Source: Candidatus Pelagibacter sp. (GTDB lineage: Bacteria; Pseudomonadota; Alphaproteobacteria; Pelagibacterales; Pelagibacteraceae). From it: DNA of 19,506 nt. Location of the stretch: contig PAFP01000037.1 of assembly GCA_002704185.1 (NCBI GenBank), forward strand, positions 3,359-22,864, read 5' to 3'. The notes beneath the pieces were generated by a model that searched no databases, was not told where the DNA came from, and saw nothing but the letters and a program-made list of their open reading frames with translations. The translations under genes were made by a program, and so were the position numbers. The first letter of the stretch is position 1; each line of letters starts with the position of its first letter. Shown piece after piece: positions 10,621 to 18,652 of the stretch.

Positions 10621-11399
10621 TGATTAAAATATTCAGAACATTTCTTATTGTATTTTTCTTTCTAACCCAAAATAGTTTTTCCGAAGTTAATAAAACAGAT
10701 CTAATAAAGGTAAATTGGCCTTTCGATGGTTTTTTTGGTAAATTTGACAAAGCATCACTTCAAAGAGGTTTTCAAGTATACAAAGAAGTTTGTGCATCAT
10801 GTCATTCAATGAGACACTTAAGTTATAGAAATTTAGGAGAGAAGGGAGGTCCAGAGTTTTCTAAAGAAGAAGTTAAAGCTATTGCAAGTCAATTTGAGGT
10901 ACAAGATGGCCCCAATCAAGACGGAGAAATGTTTACTCGTACAGCGCTTCCCTCAGATAAATTCGTAAAACCATATTCCAATTCTAATGCAGCCAGAGCA
11001 GCAAATGGTGGTGCTTATCCACCTGACATGTCAGTTTTGGTTAAAGCGAGAAAAGGTGGTGCAAACTATGTTTATTCAGTGCTTATGGGTTATGCAGATG
11101 AAATTCCTTCAAATATTACTTTAGAAGAAGGGGTTTATTTTAATAAATATATGACAGGAAACAAAATTCGTATGCCCAAACCTATAAATGATGGATCCGT
11201 TGAGTATACAGACGGCACAAATGCGTCAGAGGAACAAATTTCAAAAGATGTGGTAGCCTTTTTAACATGGGCTGCAGAACCTCATTTGGAAGCTAGAAAA
11301 AGAACTGGTTTTAAATCTATAATTTATTTATTAATTTTAACAATTCTTGGATTTATTATCAAAAAGAAAATCTGGTCAAATATTGAAACGAAAGTGTAA
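10620..11399 (+). CDS. petC: Ubiquinol-cytochrome c reductase cytochrome c1 subunit
   Basis: Haem-c subunit of the bc1 complex that passes electrons from the Rieske centre to soluble cytochrome c. It has 259 residues: a signal peptide (about 1-21), the covalent haem site CASCH at 58-62 followed by SMRHLSYR, the c1 segment AARAANGGAYPPDMSVL (124-140), the axial Met185 in GNKIRMPKP, and a single C-terminal membrane anchor (about 233-248) with a basic tail. It begins one base before the end of petB. Its last 24 nt overlap the 3' end of convergent ychF, so transcription of the two operons meets inside coding DNA with no visible terminator. Confidence 0.97.
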   Translation: MIKIFRTFLIVFFFLTQNSFSEVNKTDLIKVNWPFDGFFGKFDKASLQRGFQVYKEVCASCHSMRHLSYRNLGEKGGPEFSKEEVKAIASQFEVQDGPNQDGEMFTRTALPSDKFVKPYSNSNAARAANGGAYPPDMSVLVKARKGGANYVYSVLMGYADEIPSNITLEEGVYFNKYMTGNKIRMPKPINDGSVEYTDGTNASEEQISKDVVAFLTWAAEPHLEARKRTGFKSIIYLLILTILGFIIKKKIWSNIETKV

Positions 11400-12452
11400 A
11401 ATATCACCATCTCTTACAACATAATCTTTTCCTTCAATTCTTAACTTGCCATTTTCCCTACATCCATTTTCCCCGTTAAAATTTATGAAATCTTTGTAAG
11501 ATATAACTTCTGCTTTTATAAAACCTTTTTTAAAATCACTGTGTATTATCTCTGCCGCATCTGGTGCTGTTGTATTTTTATTTATTATCCAAGATTTTGA
11601 TTCTTTAGCACCTGAAGTGTAATAAGTATTTAGATTTAATGTATCAAAACTCACTTTTATTAATTTATCCAAGCCAGATTCATTTATGCCTAAATCTTTT
11701 TTAAAATCATTTGCATCTTCATTGCCTAATTCACTAATTTGTCTTTCTATATCTGCTGATATTGTAATTACATTAGTATTTTTATATTTATTTTTCACCT
11801 TATCTACATGACTATTACCTTTTAAGATGTCATCCTCATTAACATTACAAACAATAATTTTTGGCTTAAGTGATAGTGTTGAAGCAAAAGTTATCAGCTT
11901 TTTGTCGTAAGAATTTATCTTACTTGTTAAATCTAAACCTTCTGACAAGTTTTTATAAATTTCTGATAGAAAATTTTTTTCCTCACTATTAGAAATTTTA
12001 TTTTTATTTTTTTTATCTAATCTCTTTTCCAGACTTTCCATATCAGAAAGAGTTAATTCCGTTTCAATCATTTCTAAATCGCGTAATGGATCTACTGTGT
12101 TATTTACATTTTGTATATTAGGGTCATCAAAACACCTTACAAGATGAACAATCATATCTACTTCTCTAATATGAGATAAAAATTTATTGCCAAGACCCTC
12201 ACCTTTGGACGCTCCTTTTACAAGACCAGCAATATCCACAAAAGTTATAAGACTATTTATTCTTTCTTTAGAGTTAGATATCTTTGTAATTTTTTCCAAT
12301 CTATGGTCAGGAATTTCTACTATACCTATATTTGGGTCTATAGTACAGAACGGAAAATTTGCTATCTGAGCATTTCTAGATTTAGTAAGTGCGTTAAAGG
12401 TTGTCGATTTACCGACATTTGGCAATCCAACTATTCCACATTTAAAACTCAT
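11376..12452 (-). CDS. ychF: Redox-regulated P-loop ATPase YchF (OLA1 family)
   Basis: Obg-related nucleotidase that binds ribosomes and prefers ATP over GTP. In the 358-residue protein the Walker A motif GLPNVGKS lies at 9-16, and DIAGLVKGAS carries the G3 region. The G4 motif reads NVNE (in IVCNVNEDD) rather than NKxD, the change that explains ATP preference in this family. A coiled coil follows in the middle, and the C-terminal TGS domain ends YVVRDGDILHFRFNI. It starts with a TAATG one-base overlap from pth; pth-ychF is a widely conserved pair. The last 24 nt overlap petC in the opposite direction. Last gene of the long minus-strand series. Confidence 0.96.
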   Translation of the reverse strand: MSFKCGIVGLPNVGKSTTFNALTKSRNAQIANFPFCTIDPNIGIVEIPDHRLEKITKISNSKERINSLITFVDIAGLVKGASKGEGLGNKFLSHIREVDMIVHLVRCFDDPNIQNVNNTVDPLRDLEMIETELTLSDMESLEKRLDKKNKNKISNSEEKNFLSEIYKNLSEGLDLTSKINSYDKKLITFASTLSLKPKIIVCNVNEDDILKGNSHVDKVKNKYKNTNVITISADIERQISELGNEDANDFKKDLGINESGLDKLIKVSFDTLNLNTYYTSGAKESKSWIINKNTTAPDAAEIIHSDFKKGFIKAEVISYKDFINFNGENGCRENGKLRIEGKDYVVRDGDILHFRFNI

Positions 12453-13009
12453 TAATTATTTGTTTTACTTGAAAAATCATCTAATTTTTTATCAAATAGT
12501 AAAAAAATATTATCTAAAATTTTAGATATAGTTTCTTCAATTATGTTTTTTTCTTCATTTGAAAAGTCATTTAGAACATGTTGATCTACAAATTTTTTAC
12601 TTCCAGGGTGGTCAATACCAATTCTTACTCTATTAAAATTTTCACCTAAAATTTCTGTTATTGACTTAATACCGTTATGCCCACCACTCGAACCACCATT
12701 TTTACATTTTATTTTACCAATCTCTAAATCTAAATCATCATGAAATACAAAAATATTTTTCTTATCGATTTTATAATAATCTTGTATTTCTCTTAAACAT
12801 ACGCCAGAGTTATTCATGAATGTTAGTGGTTTGACAAGCATAATTTTACGACTATTAATTTCTCCACTAGTTAACAGTCCTTTAAATTTTGGTTTTTGTT
12901 TTGAAAAATTAAATTTCTTATTGAGCGCATCGATCAACATAAAACCTATATTATGTCTATTATTTTTATGTTTAGGATCAGGATTACCAAGTCCAACAAA
13001 CAGTAACAT
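12452..13009 (-). CDS. pth: Peptidyl-tRNA hydrolase
   Basis: Cleaves peptidyl-tRNA released from stalled ribosomes so that the tRNA can be reused. It has 185 residues, close to the E. coli length of 194. Active-site residues are in place: Asn9 in VGLGNP, His19 in NRHNIGF (the catalytic His20 of E. coli), Asp91 in HDDLDLE, and Asn112 in GGHNGIKS. The tail after about 170 is diverged and polar. It begins 4 nt after the rplY stop and shares one base with ychF. The position between rplY and ychF is the classical order in many proteobacteria. Confidence 0.97.
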   Translation of the reverse strand: MLLFVGLGNPDPKHKNNRHNIGFMLIDALNKKFNFSKQKPKFKGLLTSGEINSRKIMLVKPLTFMNNSGVCLREIQDYYKIDKKNIFVFHDDLDLEIGKIKCKNGGSSGGHNGIKSITEILGENFNRVRIGIDHPGSKKFVDQHVLNDFSNEEKNIIEETISKILDNIFLLFDKKLDDFSSKTNN

Positions 13010-13013
13010 TTAG

Positions 13014-13769
13014 TTATTTCTTTTTATCAGCGCTTTTATTGATTTCAGCAGGTTTTTTTTCTTCTTTTTTGGTTTCAATTTTTTGACCTTTTGCTTCTTG
13101 TTTTGTCCCATCACCTGCGCCTGTAGTTTGAGTTTCGCCTCCTTCTGTAGCTTGAGATTCTTCATCGGTTTTCTCAGCTGTTGATTCAGGTTCTGCCACA
13201 ACAGTAGGTGCTGCCACTGATGCTATAGTAAAATTCCTATCTAATATTGTAGGTTTAACTTTTTCTGGTAACTTAATTGCAGAAATTTTGATACTATCTC
13301 CAATTTCTTTTTGTTCAAGGTCAACTTGTAGTTCGGCTGGTATATTATCAGCTGGACAATTAAGCTCAACTTTTCTTCTAACAATATTAAGAACGCCTCC
13401 CTTTTTCAATCCTGGACATTTCTCTTCATTTAAAAATTTAACTGGTATCCATACTTGAACTTTTGTATTTGAACTAAGTGTTTGAAAATCTACGTGCACT
13501 GGCTGATTAGATAAAGAGTCAAACTCAACATCTCTTGGTAAAACTTTATAATTTTTTCCACCTACAGTTATAGCTATTACGGTACTCATAAAATTTGTAG
13601 AATTTAAAAATTTCTCTAGTGATGTTTTTTTAATACTTAATGTAATATTTTTATCAATTTCACCGTATAAAATTCCTGGAACAAAACCTTCAGATCTTAA
13701 TTTATTTAACTCAGACTTAGTTTTTGTTTTTCTCAAGTCAACATCTAATGTTTGCAAATCTTTATTCAT
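13014..13769 (-). CDS. rplY: 50S ribosomal protein L25, long Ctc/TL5 form
   Basis: 5S-rRNA-binding ribosomal protein. The 251-residue form has the L25 domain (about 1-92, with LRSEGFVPGILYG) and the TL5-type C-terminal domain (about 93-185, with HVDFQTL and ELNCPADNIPAELQVDL). A tail of about 60 residues follows, first rich in Thr, Glu, Gly and Gln, then in Lys; such tails vary in length among alphaproteobacteria. A GTG at 13775, two codons upstream, is also possible; I prefer ATG 13769 because it matches the usual MNK-type start. The start follows a CCCCC run, an odd GC patch in this AT-rich gap. The gap before it is the largest in the window and may hold a promoter for rplY-pth-ychF. Confidence 0.93.
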   Translation of the reverse strand: MNKDLQTLDVDLRKTKTKSELNKLRSEGFVPGILYGEIDKNITLSIKKTSLEKFLNSTNFMSTVIAITVGGKNYKVLPRDVEFDSLSNQPVHVDFQTLSSNTKVQVWIPVKFLNEEKCPGLKKGGVLNIVRRKVELNCPADNIPAELQVDLEQKEIGDSIKISAIKLPEKVKPTILDRNFTIASVAAPTVVAEPESTAEKTDEESQATEGGETQTTGAGDGTKQEAKGQKIETKKEEKKPAEINKSADKKK

Positions 13770-13830
13770 GATCACGGGGGTTTTATAATATGATTAATAT
13801 AAAAACAAGTATTATAATTATAAATTTTTT
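13770..13830 (-). promoter_or_regulatory. Likely promoter or leader of rplY-pth-ychF
   Basis: A 61-nt gap between prs and rplY, the longest in the window. Read on the minus strand, TTGTTT (13803-13808) and TATAAA (13782-13787) are 15 nt apart, a little short for a sigma-70 pair. The predicted start would fall within about 10 nt of the rplY start codon. A run of five C (13776-13780, minus strand) separates the box from GTGATCATG. I see no hairpin strong enough to call a terminator for prs. Weak evidence, since such boxes are common by chance here. Confidence 0.35.
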
Positions 13831-14763
13831 CTATTTAAATAGTTTAGAAACAGATTTTGATGACGAAATACTGTAAATGGCATTAGCAAATAACTTAGCT
13901 ATAGAAACTGTCTCAAATTTTTTAAATTTTGATACCTTTTTACTATTTTCGATAGAATTTGTTATTATAAATTTTTTAATTTTTGAATTATTAATTCTGT
14001 CTACAGCTTTGCCCGTTAAAACACCATGAACAACATAGGCGTATACTTCATGTGCACCTTTGTTTTTAAGCTCTTTTGCTGCGTTAACAATCGTTCCTCC
14101 GCTATCTACTAAGTCGTCTAGAATTATACAAATTTTATTTTTTACATTCCCAATTACGTTCATAACTTCTGATCTTCCGGGTCCCGACCTTCGTTTATCA
14201 ATTATAGCCAAGTCCGCACCTAATCTCTTTCCAATAGCTCTAGCCCTTTCAACACCTCCAACGTCTGGTGCTACGCATACAATGTTTTTATTTTTAATTC
14301 TTGCTTTGATATGTTTCACAAAAATCGGTGCAGCAAAAAGATTATCTACTGGAATATCAAAAAAACCCTGAATTTGATTAGCATGCAGGTCCATAGTCAA
14401 AACTCTATTAACACCTGCTTGTGTTAAAAGATTTGCAAATAATTTAGCACTTATAGGCGATCTTGGAGAAACTTTTCTATCTTGTCTTGCATATGCAAAA
14501 TATGGAAGCACTGCAGTTATACTTTTTGCAGAAGCTCTTCTAAGCGCATCTACACAAATTAAAAGTTCCATTATATTATAATTAGCCGGATAAGAAGTTC
14601 CTTGAATTAAAAAAACGTCTTTGCCCCTCATATTTTCTTTTATCTCACAATATACTTCGCTGTCCGCAAATCTTATTATTTTTATATCTGATAATCTTGA
14701 TTTTAGATTTTTAGCTATTTCTTTACTCAGTTTTTCATTACAACTTCCTGAAATTAGCTTCAT
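13831..14763 (-). CDS. prs: Ribose-phosphate pyrophosphokinase (PRPP synthase)
   Basis: Makes PRPP from ribose 5-phosphate and ATP for purine, pyrimidine, histidine, tryptophan and NAD synthesis. The 310-residue class I enzyme shows FADSEVYCEI near 32-41, the SYPANYNIMELL effector and ATP region, YARQDRK with the catalytic flexible-loop elements, MDLHANQIQGFF with the active-site histidine, CVAPDVGGVERAR, the KRRSGPGRSE loop, and the PRPP-binding motif CIILDDLVDSGGTIV. All expected elements are intact. A 35-nt gap lies between pgeF and its ATG, AT-rich and without a clear promoter. No Shine-Dalgarno sequence. The prs-rplY-pth-ychF order is the same as in many gammaproteobacteria. Confidence 0.97.
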   Translation of the reverse strand: MKLISGSCNEKLSKEIAKNLKSRLSDIKIIRFADSEVYCEIKENMRGKDVFLIQGTSYPANYNIMELLICVDALRRASAKSITAVLPYFAYARQDRKVSPRSPISAKLFANLLTQAGVNRVLTMDLHANQIQGFFDIPVDNLFAAPIFVKHIKARIKNKNIVCVAPDVGGVERARAIGKRLGADLAIIDKRRSGPGRSEVMNVIGNVKNKICIILDDLVDSGGTIVNAAKELKNKGAHEVYAYVVHGVLTGKAVDRINNSKIKKFIITNSIENSKKVSKFKKFETVSIAKLFANAIYSISSSKSVSKLFK

Positions 14764-14798
14764 ATAATTCTTATAGTTTATTTAATAATCCTTTCAAA

Positions 14799-15557
14799 TT
14801 AATTTTTACTGATAATTGATAAATTTCGTCCATAATCTATTTCTTTTTTGTGCAAAGACAGTCTGTAACTATAAAAAAGACGACTAAGTTTGTAAGTATC
14901 TCTATTTACATGACTTATGTTATTTACTGTAATTCCCGAATCAATTAGTCTATTTACAATAAATTTTCGCAAGTCAAAAAACAATTTACCTTTTTTATTT
15001 TTAAAACATTTACCCGAATTTTTATATTTTTTTATTATTTTTACTTTAAATGTTGTGGATACCTCGTAACTTTTTGCTCCAAGACAGGGCCCTAGGGCTA
15101 CTAAAATATTTTTTGGTTTTATATTTTGTTCTTCAAAACATTTAATAGCTTTTTTTAATATATTTTTATAAGCGCCTTTCCATCCAGAATGAACGCAACA
15201 AATAAATTTTTCCTTTTTGTCTTTGAAAAGTACGGCAGCACAATCAGCTGTTAAAATTCCAATACCAATTTTTTTTATGTCAGTAAAAATTCCATCACCT
15301 TTGCCTAGTACTTGGTTTTTATTCTCTTTATTAAATTTTATTATTTTATTACTGTGATATTGCTTTACTAAGTAAATTTTTTTCAATTTAGTTTTCTTTT
15401 TAATAATGTTAAAATTTTTTCTGACAAAATTTTTACTGTCTTTAGATCCAATACCAAAGTTAAGTGATTTAAAAATACCTTTTGAAACACCACCTTTTCT
15501 TGTGCAAAAAGCGTGAAAAATTTTTTTTGATTTGAACTTCTCTGAAAATAGAAACAT
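14799..15557 (-). CDS. pgeF: Peptidoglycan editing factor PgeF (YfiH, laccase-domain family)
   Basis: Cytosolic enzyme of the DUF152/YfiH family, reported to remove wrongly incorporated L-serine from UDP-MurNAc intermediates; older annotations say polyphenol oxidase or multicopper laccase. It has 252 residues. The metal-site residues are visible: His68 in VKQYHSN, Cys106 in LTADCAAV, His123 in CVHSGWKGAY. The start motif HAFCTRKGGVSKG (15-27) and GPCLGAKSYEV further on are typical. The C-terminal part contains FYSYRL in place of the usual FFSYR. It sits 2 nt after midA and before prs; lgt-midA-pgeF is a recurrent alphaproteobacterial group. The substrate is taken from the family, not from this sequence. 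Confidence 0.92.
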   Translation of the reverse strand: MFLFSEKFKSKKIFHAFCTRKGGVSKGIFKSLNFGIGSKDSKNFVRKNFNIIKKKTKLKKIYLVKQYHSNKIIKFNKENKNQVLGKGDGIFTDIKKIGIGILTADCAAVLFKDKKEKFICCVHSGWKGAYKNILKKAIKCFEEQNIKPKNILVALGPCLGAKSYEVSTTFKVKIIKKYKNSGKCFKNKKGKLFFDLRKFIVNRLIDSGITVNNISHVNRDTYKLSRLFYSYRLSLHKKEIDYGRNLSIISKN

Positions 15558-15559
15558 AA

Positions 15560-16591
15560 TTAATTTTTTGATGCAATTAAAACCTTAAATAATTCACCCA
15601 TTTTATTTTTTGATATCAATCTCTCAACAGATAAATAAAGCTTTTTTTGATTTTCTTTATTTTTAGTATATTTAATTACTTGATTTAATCTAATATTAAT
15701 ACCAGAATTAATTAAAAACTCACTTTGAGTATGATAATTTATGTTGTTTATCTTGTTAAGTTGAAATAATTTTTTTATATAATAAAAATTAACAAGGTGA
15801 GTAATATCCACGTTTCCAATATTAGTTAAAATATTAGCATTTTTGTGTTTATATAATGCTTGAATAGTGTTCTTAAAATCTCTTGAGTTGTAGCCATAAT
15901 CAAATGTTATAAAAATATTATTACTATCAAATTTTAAAATATTTGAGATATTTTTAACAAAATTTTCGATATCAGGCTCATATTCGATAAAATTTAATTT
16001 TTTTAAAGGATAAATTTTTTTAAATACCTGATGAGATTTTTTTATTTTTACGTCTACAAACTCAAATTTATTTAATTTACTATTAAGTTTAACGTATTTT
16101 TCATACCACGCATTATTATTTTTAAACAATTGCTTAATTGGAAATGCATCAATTAACTCATTTGATAATACTATACAATTTTTTTTTTTAAAATTTTTAA
16201 TATTATTTATCCATTTTATATTAAACCTATAAAGCTTATTTTTTTGTTGTTTTTTATAAAAGTTGCTTTTTTCACATATTACATAATTAAATTTAAATTT
16301 TATATTTTTGAATTTTTCAAAGGTATTCAAAATATCCTTTGCTAAATAACCTTCACCTGCTCCAATTTCCAAAATGCTAAAATTATAAATTTTTTTGTTT
16401 ATAAACTGATCAAGTATCCATACAGCTATTATTTCTCCAAAAATGCTAGAAATGTAAGGTGATGTAATAAAATCACCGCTTTTTCCGAATATTCCTTTTT
16501 TTTCGTAATACCCGTCCTGTTCATTGTACAAGGCTAAATTAATATACTTATCAAGTGTAATTTTATTTTTAAATTTTTTTATTATGCTCAT
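15560..16591 (-). CDS. MidA/NDUFAF7-family SAM-dependent methyltransferase
   Basis: Class I methyltransferase of the DUF185/MidA family. Its mitochondrial member NDUFAF7 dimethylates an arginine in the complex I subunit NDUFS2. Features in 343 residues are the N-terminal ALYNEQDGYY (20-29), FGKSGDFITSPYISSIFGE (35-53), a SAM-binding loop LEIGAGEGYLA (74-84), SNELIDAFPIKQL, and the family's YEYEP-like IEYEPD. I take the ATG at 16591 (MSIIKKF), not one 9 codons upstream at 16618, because it fits family starts and reduces the overlap with lgt to 23 nt. Extremely lysine- and asparagine-rich. In this organism a role in NADH dehydrogenase assembly is likely but inferred. Confidence 0.88.
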   Translation of the reverse strand: MSIIKKFKNKITLDKYINLALYNEQDGYYEKKGIFGKSGDFITSPYISSIFGEIIAVWILDQFINKKIYNFSILEIGAGEGYLAKDILNTFEKFKNIKFKFNYVICEKSNFYKKQQKNKLYRFNIKWINNIKNFKKKNCIVLSNELIDAFPIKQLFKNNNAWYEKYVKLNSKLNKFEFVDVKIKKSHQVFKKIYPLKKLNFIEYEPDIENFVKNISNILKFDSNNIFITFDYGYNSRDFKNTIQALYKHKNANILTNIGNVDITHLVNFYYIKKLFQLNKINNINYHTQSEFLINSGINIRLNQVIKYTKNKENQKKLYLSVERLISKNKMGELFKVLIASKN

Positions 16592-17354
16592 TATTATATA
16601 AGATAAGGTAAATACCAAAAAATATCATTACAAAACTAAGAATTGATCCAAGGCTCAAATTAAAAAAAACTAACCCCAGGTGTAAATCTGGTTGTCTAAA
16701 TTGTTCAGAAAAAATTCTAAAAATTCCATAAAAAGTTAAAAAACAGCCTGAGGTAAATCCTTTAACATTAAACTTATGTTTAAAAATTAAATATGTTAAA
16801 CAAAATAAAACTAAACCTTCTAAAAAAGCTTCATAAATTTGAGATGGATGTCTTGTCAAATTATCTATTTTTATAAATATAACAGACCAAGGAACGTCAG
16901 TGGGTTTTCCTATTAGTTCAGAATTTATAAAATTAGAAATTCTTCCTAAAAAAAGACCAAACGGCGTCAATACTGCTAATAAATCAGTAAAATGTAAGTA
17001 ATTTAAATTCTTTTTTTTGCAAAACAAACCTGAGGCAAGGATTATACCTATCAATCCTCCATGAAAAGACATACCGCCATTCCATATTTTAATAATATCA
17101 ATAGGGTTATTAATAAAAAAAATAAAATCGTAGAATATTACATAACCCAACCTTCCTCCTAAAATTATTCCAAAAATTGAATATGGTAAAAAATCATCAA
17201 AAATGTCTTGCTTATAACTAAGATTAAATTTTTTTATTAAAATTTTACAAAATATAACAGCAAACAAGATCCCAAAAATATACGCAAGCGAGTACCATCT
17301 AATTTCAACAAAACCTATGTTTATAAAAATTGGATTTAAGTTATTAATAAACAT
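16569..17354 (-). CDS. lgt: Prolipoprotein diacylglyceryl transferase
   Basis: Inner-membrane enzyme that transfers diacylglycerol from phosphatidylglycerol to the lipobox cysteine of prelipoproteins, the first step of lipoprotein maturation. It has 261 residues and about seven membrane helices. Conserved sites are RWYSLAYIFG (19-28), GGRLGYV (66-72), GGMSFHGGLIG (93-103, with the essential His98), the Lgt signature LGRISNFINSELIGK (136-150, with Arg138, Asn141, Glu146), and RHPSQIYEAFLEG. It begins with a TAATG one-base overlap after envZ and runs 23 nt into midA. Complete; slightly shorter than E. coli Lgt (291). Confidence 0.97.
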   Translation of the reverse strand: MFINNLNPIFINIGFVEIRWYSLAYIFGILFAVIFCKILIKKFNLSYKQDIFDDFLPYSIFGIILGGRLGYVIFYDFIFFINNPIDIIKIWNGGMSFHGGLIGIILASGLFCKKKNLNYLHFTDLLAVLTPFGLFLGRISNFINSELIGKPTDVPWSVIFIKIDNLTRHPSQIYEAFLEGLVLFCLTYLIFKHKFNVKGFTSGCFLTFYGIFRIFSEQFRQPDLHLGLVFFNLSLGSILSFVMIFFGIYLILYNNEHNKKI

Positions 17355-18652
17355 TATATAGGAAATTGCAGTTTAACTCTAAGACCCTTTTTTTTATTCT
17401 CTAATTGTACTGTCCCCCCATGTGAATTGATTATATCTTGTACAATTGATAAGCCAAGACCAACACTACCATCGTTAAGTTTTCTACTTTTATCTAATTT
17501 ATAAAATGGCCTCATAACTCTTTCATGTTCATTTTCTGGTATACCCGGACCATCATCATCAAAAAAAATATCTAAATGCTTTTTACTTTTGTATGCTGTA
17601 ATGTTTATATTATTAGCATATTTAGTGCTGTTATCGATTAAGTTGCTAAAACACCTTTTAATTAAGTGTTTTTTGCCCATCATGTATAAATTTTCATCTG
17701 TTTTAAAAATTATATTTTTATTATTGAATTTTTTTATGATCTCAGAAACAAGTTCAGAAACATTAAATTTAGTATTTTCTGTGTTTGACTCAGAATTAGA
17801 ATAATCAAGATATTCTGAAATCATTTTTTCCATTTCGTTTATATCTTCTTTTATTCCATCTAATTTTCCATCTTTGTTAAGAATTTCGATTTGTAATTTA
17901 AGTCTAGTTATTGGTGTCTTTAAATCATGACTTATTCCAGATAACATGGTTGTTCTTTGACTCACATGTCTTAAGATTCTTGCCTTCATTTTTTCAAATT
18001 CTATTGTAGCTTTTCTAATTTCTATTGCTCCATATGGCTTATTCGGCGCAACATACTGTCCTTTACCAAATTTTTCTGCGGACGTAGCTAAATTTGTAAT
18101 GGGCCGAATTTGATTTCTTAAAAATAATATAGATATTAAAAGTAAAATTATTCCAGGTACCATAATCCATAATATAAAAATTCTTCCAGATGAGTTTCTA
18201 ATTCTAGATTTTGGAACAATAAATACAATTACATCTTTTTGAATTTTTAATTGAACTTCAACATTATCTTTATCGAGTCTGGTATTAAACCAATATGGTG
18301 TTTTTATATTTTGTTTAAACTGTTTATTCATTAATCTGTCATAAAAACTGAATTTTACATAATTATTATTTTTTGGAAGATCGCTATTTTTTTTTACAAA
18401 AACGCTTAATGATGAATTTTCGATTACTTGTTTTTTTATTAAATTAAAATCTTTTTCATTTTTTTTATTTAAATAAAAACTAGAAATTGTATTCAATTCT
18501 TCAGTTAATGAGTTTACTAACCCTTTGTTAGTTTTAATCCAAAGGCTATCAAAAAATACAACAGATAATAAAACTTGAAAAATAATTATAGGTGTTAAAA
18601 TTATTAAAAAATATCTAAAAAATAGGGTCTTAGGTAAAAATTTTTTAATCAT
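17354..18652 (-). CDS. EnvZ-type sensor histidine kinase
   Basis: A 432-residue membrane sensor kinase. First membrane helix about 13-35, periplasmic sensor region about 36-155, second helix about 157-177, HAMP linker about 178-230, then the phosphoacceptor His242 in GISHDLKTPITRL. The ATPase domain has LSNLIDNSTKYANN (N box), FFDDDGPGIPENE (G1) and GSVGLGLSIVQDIINSHGG (G2). Organisation and phosphoacceptor box are those of EnvZ, but the periplasmic part is not recognisable, so the signal is unknown. It shares one base with the ompR-like regulator upstream (TAATG) and one with lgt downstream, so the pair is surely co-translated. I leave the gene symbol empty because the orthologue is only inferred. 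Confidence 0.93.
   Translation of the reverse strand: MIKKFLPKTLFFRYFLIILTPIIIFQVLLSVVFFDSLWIKTNKGLVNSLTEELNTISSFYLNKKNEKDFNLIKKQVIENSSLSVFVKKNSDLPKNNNYVKFSFYDRLMNKQFKQNIKTPYWFNTRLDKDNVEVQLKIQKDVIVFIVPKSRIRNSSGRIFILWIMVPGIILLLISILFLRNQIRPITNLATSAEKFGKGQYVAPNKPYGAIEIRKATIEFEKMKARILRHVSQRTTMLSGISHDLKTPITRLKLQIEILNKDGKLDGIKEDINEMEKMISEYLDYSNSESNTENTKFNVSELVSEIIKKFNNKNIIFKTDENLYMMGKKHLIKRCFSNLIDNSTKYANNINITAYKSKKHLDIFFDDDGPGIPENEHERVMRPFYKLDKSRKLNDGSVGLGLSIVQDIINSHGGTVQLENKKKGLRVKLQFPI

Noticed and set aside
13010..13201. 63-residue lysine-rich open frame over the rplY tail
   Set aside because: Frame-shifted reading of the low-complexity tail; Lys runs come from its repetitive codons.
14764..14798. 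Riboswitch or small RNA in the pgeF-prs gap
   Set aside because: 35 nt of AT-rich sequence is too short and shows no structure.
14799..15557. Multicopper laccase
   Set aside because: The protein has the YfiH/PgeF metal site (His68, Cys106, His123), not the copper-binding motifs of true laccases.
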